Origin: an uncultured Clostridia bacterium
GTDB taxonomy: Bacteria; Bacillota_A; Clostridia; Peptostreptococcales; Anaerovoracaceae
Length of the DNA: 5,764 bases
Direction: 5' to 3'
Assembly (NCBI GenBank): GCA_946645735.1
Contig: CAMPCK010000068.1
Span: 1-5,764, forward strand
A model generated the notes under the pieces. It was not told the DNA's origin. It saw only the letters and a list, made by a program, of their open reading frames with translations, and ran no database searches. Below are positions 1 to 4,853 of this stretch, one piece after another; within the stretch, counting starts at the first letter, position 1, and the number at the start of each line of letters is the position of its first letter. A program made the translations under genes and the position numbers.

Positions 1-202
1 GCTGTTCGGTTGTAGCGTAGTTCTTTTCGGAACGAGCCAAGATGGATTCAGTGATTGCCAGTACATCTTTTCTGCCGATTTCAAATTCTCCGTTGTTGAC
101 ACAATCCATAAAGGTGTCTACTACGATCTTTCTTAAGTCGTCTCCTTCCTTTACGATAGGTCCGCGGAGTCCTCTTGAGATAGTTCCAATTCTTCTCTGC
201 AT
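1..202 (-). CDS. CofE-like (F420-0:L-glutamate ligase family) protein, N-terminal part only
   Basis: The visible 67 codons begin MQRRIGTISRGLRGPIVKEG and run off the left edge without a stop. Two blocks resemble the N-terminus of CofE-type enzymes, which add glutamate to coenzyme F420-0: an IVKEGDDL block (residues 16-23) and a DVLAITESILARSE block (46-59), equivalent to the 'P-I-K-E-G-D-D-L ... D-V-L-V-V-x-x-x-x-x-S-K-A-E-G' pattern of archaeal CofE. Related proteins occur in many Clostridia not known to make F420, so the substrate is uncertain. The ATG at 202 is chosen because AGGAG (214-210) lies 7 nt upstream. The gene diverges from the amidohydrolase-like gene at 355, and a likely extended -10 promoter lies at 294-299. 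The family assignment rests on the N-terminus alone and on recalled family patterns. Confidence 0.62.
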   Translation of the reverse strand, partial: MQRRIGTISRGLRGPIVKEGDDLRKIVVDTFMDCVNNGEFEIGRKDVLAITESILARSEKNYATTEQ

Positions 203-293
203 TTTCTAACTCCTTATTGTTATTATCTATTGATATCCGCTTATCCTTATTGACAGGCGGGGAATCATCAATATTCCAACAAAAATACATTTT

Positions 294-302
294 ATTATAA
301 CA
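294..302 (-). promoter_or_regulatory. Putative extended -10 promoter for the CofE-like gene
   Basis: Read on the minus strand the sequence is TGT-TATAAT, a perfect -10 hexamer (299-294) preceded by the TGn extension. No good -35 hexamer is found 16-19 bp upstream, which is common for extended -10 promoters. Transcription would start near 287 and leave a leader of about 85 nt. That leader contains a small inverted repeat (GGAAT at 261-265 and ATTCC at 273-277). Confidence 0.5.
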
Positions 303-317
303 CATCACAGAAAAATG

Positions 318-326
318 TGGTAGAAT
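318..326 (+). promoter_or_regulatory. Putative extended -10 promoter for the amidohydrolase-like operon
   Basis: TGG-TAGAAT (318-326) has the TGn extension and five of six consensus bases in the -10 hexamer. The expected -35 position (about 298-303) is poor and overlaps the -10 of the divergent promoter, so the two promoters probably compete or share control. Transcription would begin near 333, giving a leader of about 22 nt. A short inverted repeat (CACAT 301-305, ATGTG 315-319) lies between the two -10 elements and could be an operator, though 5-bp arms are weak evidence. Confidence 0.45.
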
Positions 327-354
327 ATTTTTAGAATTTTTTTGGAGGTATCAT

Positions 355-1632
355 ATGGCCTTTGGTTTATTCAGGAAAAAAGCTGTCTGTGCAGACAGAA
401 TATTCTATAATGCTAAGGTTTACACCATGGATCCCGGACTTCCCTGGACGGAAGCTGTGGCTGTTGAGGGCGGCAAAATCATGGCTGTCGGCAATTACAG
501 CGAGATGGAAAACCTTATAGACGAAGATACAGAGCTTATAGATCTTGAAGGCAAGTATCTTCTTCCCGGATTCATCGACATACATCACAGCCCTGTCATG
601 AAGATGATGGAGGCAAATTATGCCATGGATGAGGAAGAGGAGAAGGAAGCTGAAGAAGAGGATGCAAAGAATATCTTTGCAAGTCTTGACCACGCTGTCC
701 AGGTCCTTGAGGATGATGAGGACGAGGAGGAGCTCCCTGAGGAGACAGAGGAACCTGAAGAAGAGGAAGATCCTGAAGAGGATCTCACGGAATACTATGT
801 GGATAACAGCGAGTTCACGGGAAAAGTACTGGAGAATATGAGAGCCCTTGCAGACAAGGGCATAACCTCCGTAGTCAATCTCAAGACACCCAATGAAATC
901 GAGAACGAGTATGAAGACAGCCTCATCGAACTCTTCACAGAATCTGACCTTAAGCAGAGATTCAACGGCGCCCTTTATATCAACAGACCGGCCCCTGCAA
1001 GGCTCGTAAAGGAAGTTCTGAGCATGAGAAGGACCAAATGCGTAGAGCTGGATGATATGGTAAGAAACGAGATACTGCATCTGGTGCTGGATTCATCGGA
1101 AGGAAGAGTCTTCCCTCAGAAGGACCTGAACGACATACTTCTTGAATGCTCTGACAGAGGATTCATTCTGTTCCTGGAGGCCGTGGAGCATGATGACCTG
1201 ATCAAGGCCTACAATGCCGTTGACTATATAAGAAATAAAGGATATCATAACAATATCCTCATAATATCCGATGAAGAGCTTACGGATGAGGAAGACTCAG
1301 TTCTGAGTTCCAGCGGCACGGTCTTCACCACCTGGAGAGCCGACGAAATGGGCAGAAGCTATTTTGAAGATGCGGTGTCCGATCCGGAGGAAGCCGTGGA
1401 GCATCTTACCATGGAGTCCGCAGCCATAATCGGAATGGAGGACGTCCTCGGTTCCGTCGAAAAAGGAAAATACGCAGATTTCACCATCTTCAGTGAGGAT
1501 GTATTCAGCCTGAGACCCGGGGAATTCAGCAGACTGTGCGCAGACATGACCGTTGTAAACGGTGAAGTGGTTCATGACGTGGACGCAGAAAACGATGAGT
1601 TTCTGCTTGACATGATGATTTATAACAGATAA
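355..1632 (+). CDS. Acidic amidohydrolase-like protein, probably lacking a metal centre
   Basis: The 425-residue protein has both ends of an amidohydrolase of the YtcJ/Amidohydro_3 type. The N-terminal beta-sandwich segment is at residues 13-75 (ADRIFYNAKVYTMDP, then a conserved LPGFID at 70-75). The C-terminal closing segment is at 345-405 (EEAVEHLTMESAAIIG, GSVEKGKYADFTIF, VVNGEVVH). The catalytic middle is degenerate. The family D-x-H-x-H metal motif reads D75-I-H77-H-S79, so the second histidine is serine. Segments where the family has H-A-x-G-D and I-E-H read LEAVEHDD (274-281) and LIISDEEL (302-309), with no ligand histidines in register. Residues 92-143 form an acidic low-complexity insert. 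The protein is about 100 residues shorter than typical members. Hydrolase activity is therefore doubtful and the true role unknown. GGAGG at 344-348 lies 6 nt before the ATG. It is likely co-transcribed with the gene at 1653. The fold call is firm; the loss of activity is inference by hand alignment. Confidence 0.82.
   Translation: MAFGLFRKKAVCADRIFYNAKVYTMDPGLPWTEAVAVEGGKIMAVGNYSEMENLIDEDTELIDLEGKYLLPGFIDIHHSPVMKMMEANYAMDEEEEKEAEEEDAKNIFASLDHAVQVLEDDEDEEELPEETEEPEEEEDPEEDLTEYYVDNSEFTGKVLENMRALADKGITSVVNLKTPNEIENEYEDSLIELFTESDLKQRFNGALYINRPAPARLVKEVLSMRRTKCVELDDMVRNEILHLVLDSSEGRVFPQKDLNDILLECSDRGFILFLEAVEHDDLIKAYNAVDYIRNKGYHNNILIISDEELTDEEDSVLSSSGTVFTTWRADEMGRSYFEDAVSDPEEAVEHLTMESAAIIGMEDVLGSVEKGKYADFTIFSEDVFSLRPGEFSRLCADMTVVNGEVVHDVDAENDEFLLDMMIYNR
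628..783 (+). other. Acidic low-complexity segment within the amidohydrolase-like protein
   Basis: Codons 92-143 encode two Glu/Asp-rich tracts flanking a short, more ordinary stretch (NIFASLDHAVQVL, 106-118). In residues 119-143, 20 of 25 are Glu or Asp. It sits directly after the first metal motif, where family members carry the start of the catalytic barrel. It is likely disordered. GAG/GAA/GAT repeats give strong purine bias on the plus strand, so expansion by slippage is possible. Confidence 0.85.
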
Positions 1633-1652
1633 GCAAAAGGAGAAACGAAATC

Positions 1653-2156
1653 ATGAGAACGATGAGAAGATTTAAACAGATTCTGTCTGAGGAAGACTGC
1701 CTTGAGATTCTCGAGAGGGGCACCCACGGAGTTATGGCCATAATGGCGGATGATGATTATCCCTATGCGGTTCCCATTAATTACTACTATAACCCGGAGC
1801 TTAACAGAATCTATTTCCACGGAGCCAATAAAGGCATGAGATGGGACTATATGATGGAACAGCCCAAGGTATCCTTCTGTGTTGTGGATATGGACCAGAA
1901 CGATCCCGAAAACTACAGCACCAATTTCAGATCTGCCATCTGCTACGGAAATGCAAGAGTGGTTACAGAGGAAGAAGAGTACTACAAGGCCCTTACCGAT
2001 CTGACCACCAAGTTCGTAAAAGGCGTGCATAACGCTGAGGAGATCGCAAGACAGATCGATATTGAGCGTGCTCAGTGCGGCGTAACTGCCATAGACGTAG
2101 AGTTCATTACAGGAAAAGAAGCCATTGAGCTGGTTCAGGCCAGAGGAAAGGCATAA
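1653..2156 (+). CDS. NimA-like pyridoxamine 5'-phosphate oxidase family flavoprotein
   Basis: The 167-residue protein matches the FMN-binding split-barrel fold of the NimA/PNPOx-like group: an N-terminal LSEEDCLEILERGTHGVMAI segment, the strand pair around YPYAVPINYYY (36-46), the YFHGANKGMRWDYM block (54-67) that in this group follows the second strand and contacts flavin phosphate, and a C-terminal ITGKEAIEL (152-160). Members bind FMN (or sometimes heme or F420) and reduce small molecules. Some confer 5-nitroimidazole resistance, but most are uncharacterised, so I give no substrate. The length is normal for the group. AAGGAG at 1637-1642 lies 10 nt before the ATG at 1653; the alternative ATG at 1662 is too far from it. 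The gene starts 20 nt after the amidohydrolase-like gene and is followed by a terminator at 2172-2203, so the pair forms an operon. Confidence 0.88.
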   Translation: MRTMRRFKQILSEEDCLEILERGTHGVMAIMADDDYPYAVPINYYYNPELNRIYFHGANKGMRWDYMMEQPKVSFCVVDMDQNDPENYSTNFRSAICYGNARVVTEEEEYYKALTDLTTKFVKGVHNAEEIARQIDIERAQCGVTAIDVEFITGKEAIELVQARGKA

Positions 2157-2166
2157 GACAAAGCAA

Positions 2167-2430
2167 TTAAAAACCTCCTGCCTTAAGGCGGGAGGTTATT
2201 TTTGGCTAAATGCTTGGTCAGATGCAGAGAGAATGGTTCGTGATATCTAGTTCAGCTGTGCTGATTTATGGAAAGGTATTTAGGTGAGATATCCGTCTTC
2301 ATAGTCTGCCGTCCGAGTATATGGAGTAAAGAGAAATCGTGCGCCGGATGGGCAGAAAGGTGAGAAAGACCTTTTTTCTATGAAGATCAGGCACCTGCCA
2401 AGCATTCTCGTTCATGGTCAATACCACTAT
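2167..2430 (-). ncRNA. Unassigned structured non-coding RNA (~265 nt) with its own promoter and terminator
   Basis: A consensus-like promoter at 2437-2465 predicts a start near 2430, and the hairpin/U-tract at 2197-2169 predicts the end. Between them the minus-strand RNA folds well by hand. P1 pairs AAUGCUUGGCAGGUGC (2406-2391) with GCAUCUGACCAAGCAUU (2225-2209): 16 bp with one bulged A and one G-U. Inside, P2 pairs UCUUCAUAG (2386-2378) with CUAUGAAGA (2304-2296) and encloses two hairpins: P3 (AAAGGU 2374-2369 with ACCUUU 2361-2356) and P4 (CUGCC 2355-2351 with GGCAG 2310-2306, continued by UCCG/CGGA). P5 pairs GAUAUCU (2293-2287) with AGAUAUC (2248-2242) and encloses P6 (UCAGC-ACA-GCUGA, 2264-2252). 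I see no tmRNA tag, SRP, RNase P or T-box signature, and it is not the single long rod of 6S RNA. Role and family are unknown; comparison with clostridial families such as raiA RNA would be sensible. The existence call is much firmer than any functional one. Confidence 0.75.
2169..2203. terminator. Bidirectional rho-independent terminator (end of flavoprotein operon and of the ncRNA)
   Basis: An 11-bp stem (AACCTCCTGCC 2172-2182, GGCGGGAGGTT 2187-2197, one G-T wobble on the plus strand) closes a TTAA loop. On the plus strand it is followed by ATTTTT (2198-2203), 15 nt after the flavoprotein stop codon. On the minus strand the U tract is UUUUU (2173-2169), which ends the RNA that starts near 2430. 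Confidence 0.9.
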
Positions 2431-2436
2431 AGAAAA

Positions 2437-2465
2437 AATATACTATTTTTTGAGTAATTTGTCAA
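2437..2465 (-). promoter_or_regulatory. Near-consensus sigma-A promoter for the structured ncRNA
   Basis: On the minus strand TTGACA (2465-2460) is followed by exactly 17 bp and then TATATT (2442-2437), eleven of twelve consensus bases at ideal spacing. The start would be an A near 2430. Upstream (about 2466-2520) are phased A/T runs such as AATATTTTTTAATATTTTTG, resembling an UP element. No protein gene begins downstream on this strand, so the promoter serves the ncRNA. Confidence 0.85.
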
Positions 2466-2534
2466 TATGAAATTTGGATTTTATAACAAAAATATTAAAA
2501 AATATTAGTATTAATAAACAAAATCAATGGACAT

Positions 2535-2563
2535 AAAAAAGGCCTCATTTCTGAGGCCTTTTT
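2535..2563. terminator. Bidirectional rho-independent terminator ending the nifJ-nfnA-nfnB operon
   Basis: A perfect 7-bp stem GGCCTCA/TGAGGCC (2541-2547, 2552-2558) with a TTTC loop is flanked by A6 (2535-2540) and T5 (2559-2563). On the minus strand it lies 24 nt past the nfnB stop codon and ends in UUUUUU. The flanking ACATAAAAA/TTTTTATGT extends the symmetry. It insulates the operon from the ncRNA promoter just beyond. Confidence 0.92.
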
Positions 2564-2582
2564 ATGTTAAGTAATAGCAAAA

Positions 2583-3971
2583 TTATTTAGCAAGGTACTG
2601 ATCGATGGATGCAGCAGCAACTTTGCCGGCTCCCATGGCTTTGATAACTGTAGCAGCTCCTGTTACAGCATCACCGCCTGCGAAGATGCCTTCGCGGTTG
2701 GTTGCAGCATCATCATCAGTTCCGATACCGCCCTTAGCGTTAGCTTCGAGCTTATCAGTAGTATCAAGGATCAGGGTGTTGAGCTTGGTTCCGATGGACA
2801 TGATAACCATGTCTACAGGAATCTCGAAGTTGGAGCCCTTCTTCTCGATAGGTCTTCTTCTTCCGGAAGCATCGGGTTCGCCGAGTTCCATCTCTACGCA
2901 TTCGATGGATCTTACGTTTCCGTTTTCGTCCCCGTGGATCTCAACAGGGTTGTTTAAGAGCTTGAAGATGATGCCCTCTTCCATGGCGTGGTGAACTTCT
3001 TCTGCTCTTGCAGGGAGCTCAGCCATGGATCTTCTGTAGATGATGGTAACTTCAGAAGCTCCCATACGCTTAGCGCATCTTGCAGCATCCATTGCTACGT
3101 TGCCGCCGCCTACTACAGCGATTCTGTCGCCGTGCATGATAGGGGTATCATATTCAGGACGATATGCTTTCATAAGATTGATTCTGGTAAGGTATTCGTT
3201 AGCGGAGCATACACCGATGAGGTTCTCGCCGGGGATGTTCATGAAGGAAGGAAGTCCTGCGCCGGTTCCGATGAATACGGATTCGAATCCTTCTTCTTTC
3301 ATGAGCTCGTCTACTGTGAAGGCACGGCCAACAACAGCGTCGGTAACGAATTTAACACCCTTGGCTTCCAGCTTGGCAACTTCCATTGCTACGATCTCCT
3401 TGGGGAGACGGAACTGAGGGATACCATAAACCAGTACGCCGCCGGTCTTGTGAAGGGCTTCGAATACTGTTACTTCGTAACCCTTGTTGATAAGATCTCC
3501 TGCGCATGCAAGACCTGCAGGGCCTGCACCGATGATAGCAACCTTGTGTCCGTTGGACTCAACGGGCTGTACCTCAACGTCGCCAAAGTTGGCAGCGTGC
3601 CAGTCAGCTACGAATCTTTCAAGACGTCCGATAGCAACGGATTCGCCTCTTACTTCGTGAACGCACTTGCCCTGGCACTGTGTTTCCTGAGGACATACAC
3701 GTCCGCAGATTGCGGGAAGTGAGCTGTCTTCGGAAATGATGTCATAAGCTGCTTCGAAGTCGCCTTCAGCAACCTTGGCAATGAAATCAGGAATCTTGAT
3801 ATTTACAGGACATCCGGATACGCAGGGTTTCTTGCGGCATCTTAAGCAACGCATTGCTTCGTTGATGGCCTGTTCTTCCGTATAACCTGTGCAGACTTCC
3901 AGGAAGTTCTTGTTTCTTACGTCAGGAGCCTGTTCAGGCATAGGGTTCTGTGAATGTACTAAATTAATCAT
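2583..3971 (-). CDS. nfnB: NfnB, large subunit of NADH-dependent reduced ferredoxin:NADP+ oxidoreductase (GltA-like)
   Basis: The protein (462 residues from the chosen start) is an FAD/NADPH flavoprotein of the glutamate-synthase small-subunit family. Order of parts: two Fe-S cysteine groups (C42, C45, C50, C54; C89, C93, C99, C103), the FAD dinucleotide fold GAGPAG at 148-153, the KTGGVLVYGIPQFRLP block at 175-190, the NADP(H) fold VVGGGNVAMDAAR at 286-298, and the C-terminal FAD motif FAGGDAVTGAATVIKAMGAGK split around 430-450. In Nfn this subunit holds the bifurcating FAD, takes electrons from ferredoxin and reduces NADP+. The GltA label alone would suggest glutamate synthesis, but the adjacent nfnA and nifJ favour Nfn. 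Start choice: the ATG at 3971 has AGGAGG (3988-3983) 11 nt upstream. An in-frame GTG at 3983 overlaps that Shine-Dalgarno and cannot use it. The start lies 8 nt inside nfnA, implying translational coupling. Confidence 0.93.
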   Translation of the reverse strand: MINLVHSQNPMPEQAPDVRNKNFLEVCTGYTEEQAINEAMRCLRCRKKPCVSGCPVNIKIPDFIAKVAEGDFEAAYDIISEDSSLPAICGRVCPQETQCQGKCVHEVRGESVAIGRLERFVADWHAANFGDVEVQPVESNGHKVAIIGAGPAGLACAGDLINKGYEVTVFEALHKTGGVLVYGIPQFRLPKEIVAMEVAKLEAKGVKFVTDAVVGRAFTVDELMKEEGFESVFIGTGAGLPSFMNIPGENLIGVCSANEYLTRINLMKAYRPEYDTPIMHGDRIAVVGGGNVAMDAARCAKRMGASEVTIIYRRSMAELPARAEEVHHAMEEGIIFKLLNNPVEIHGDENGNVRSIECVEMELGEPDASGRRRPIEKKGSNFEIPVDMVIMSIGTKLNTLILDTTDKLEANAKGGIGTDDDAATNREGIFAGGDAVTGAATVIKAMGAGKVAAASIDQYLAK

Positions 3972-4833
3972 TGTAACGAACACCTCCTGTTAATCTGCAA
4001 ACGTGAGCTCTGTCATAAGCTTCCTGTTCTTTGTAGTAGTTTGATCTCTTCATGAGGTCATCCCAGTCTACTAAGGAACCGTCGAATTCAGGTCCGTCTA
4101 CGCAGACGAACTTGTCTTCTCCGCCGATCTTGCATCTGCAGCCGCCGCACATTCCGGTACCGTCGATCATGTAAGCGGTAAGGGAAGCAACGGAAGGGAT
4201 GTTGTATTTAGCAGCGATCTCACATACGAACTTCATCATGATGGGAGGACCTACAGCTACGATTTCGTCGAACTGATATCCCTCTTTGATGAGGTTTTCA
4301 AGCTTAACTGTGGTGAAAGCCTTTTCACCGTAGGAACCGTCGTCGGTAACTACGAATACGTGGTCATCACCTAAGTGTTCCTTTAATTCTTCTTCAAGGA
4401 TAACGAGATCCTTGTTCTTGAAGCCTTCTACCATGTAGGTATCAACTCCTGCATCCTTCATGCCGCAGGCAAGAGGATAAGCAAGAGCATTACCTGTACC
4501 GCCGCCGACTACGCAGACGGACTTAAGTCCTTCCATGTGGGTCGGTTTGCCGAGAGGGCCTACGATATCTGCGAAGCATTCGCCGACTTCGATCTGGTCC
4601 ATGAGCATTGTGGTTCTTCCAACTGCTGCATAGATAAGGTCAATAGTTCCTTCTTCTGAGTTGTGTCCAGCCATGGTAAGAGGAATTCTCTCGCCATATT
4701 CATCGGTACGAAGGATGATGAACTGTCCCGGTTTAGCATGCTTTGCAACCAGTGGTGCGTATATCTTCATCCACACCATATTATCATTGAGTCTTCTTTT
4801 CCAAGTGACTTCAAATCTCTTATAATCTGCCAT
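3964..4833 (-). CDS. nfnA: NfnA, small subunit of NADH-dependent reduced ferredoxin:NADP+ oxidoreductase
   Basis: The 289-residue protein belongs to the PyrK/ferredoxin-NADP reductase-like family. It has an FAD-binding barrel (about 1-100, with RIPLTMAG at 49-56), an NAD(H)-binding Rossmann segment (VVGGGTGNALAYPLA, 108-122; VAVGPPIMM, 192-200) and a C-terminal [2Fe-2S] site. The site reads D224-x4-C229-x2-C232-x11-C244: Asp takes the place of PyrK's first Cys, the ligand set known for Nfn small subunits. This separates it from pyrimidine-pathway PyrK. The subunit oxidises NADH and passes electrons to NfnB for flavin-based bifurcation, in the cytoplasm. An additional C234 makes the motif CGGCRC. 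The ATG has AAGGAGG (4850-4844) 10 nt upstream. It starts 20 nt after nifJ. Its last codons (GGAGGT for Gly-Gly) also form the nfnB ribosome binding site. Confidence 0.93.
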   Translation of the reverse strand: MADYKRFEVTWKRRLNDNMVWMKIYAPLVAKHAKPGQFIILRTDEYGERIPLTMAGHNSEEGTIDLIYAAVGRTTMLMDQIEVGECFADIVGPLGKPTHMEGLKSVCVVGGGTGNALAYPLACGMKDAGVDTYMVEGFKNKDLVILEEELKEHLGDDHVFVVTDDGSYGEKAFTTVKLENLIKEGYQFDEIVAVGPPIMMKFVCEIAAKYNIPSVASLTAYMIDGTGMCGGCRCKIGGEDKFVCVDGPEFDGSLVDWDDLMKRSNYYKEQEAYDRAHVCRLTGGVRYND

Positions 4834-4853
4834 TATGATTCATCCTCCTTTCC

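Noticed and set aside
250..255. Plus-strand TTGACA that looks like a -35 element
   Set aside because: No -10-like hexamer is found 16-18 bp downstream (the sequence there is ATTCCA), so it is not paired into a promoter.
81..308. 75-codon minus-strand frame overlapping the CofE-like gene start
   Set aside because: It is out of frame with the CofE-like gene, crosses the promoter and leader, and has no recognisable domain or ribosome binding site.
620..841. Arg/Lys-rich reading frame on the plus strand within the amidohydrolase-like gene
   Set aside because: It is the frame-shifted reading of the GAG/GAA-rich acidic tract. No ribosome binding site of its own.
2356..2376. Terminator-like hairpin on the plus strand (AAAGGT...ACCTTT followed by T's)
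   Set aside because: No plus-strand transcript is expected here because the operon already ends at 2172-2203. The element fits as helix P3 of the minus-strand RNA.
2209..2406. Possible miniature transposable element with 16-17 bp terminal inverted repeats
   Set aside because: No target-site duplication is visible at the ends, and the repeat lies between a matched promoter and terminator, which favours an RNA closing stem. A search for other genomic copies would decide.
2299..2415. A 38-codon minus-strand reading frame (MNENAWQVPDLHRKK...) inside the ncRNA
   Set aside because: No Shine-Dalgarno precedes its ATG, and the frame runs across P1, P2, P3 and P4, whose pairing explains the sequence better. 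A dual-function RNA is not excluded, but nothing supports it here.
2988..3722. Long plus-strand frame (244 codons) opposite nfnB
   Set aside because: It is the antisense shadow of nfnB, whose Fe-S, FAD and NADP motifs are unmistakable. No plausible start signal precedes it.
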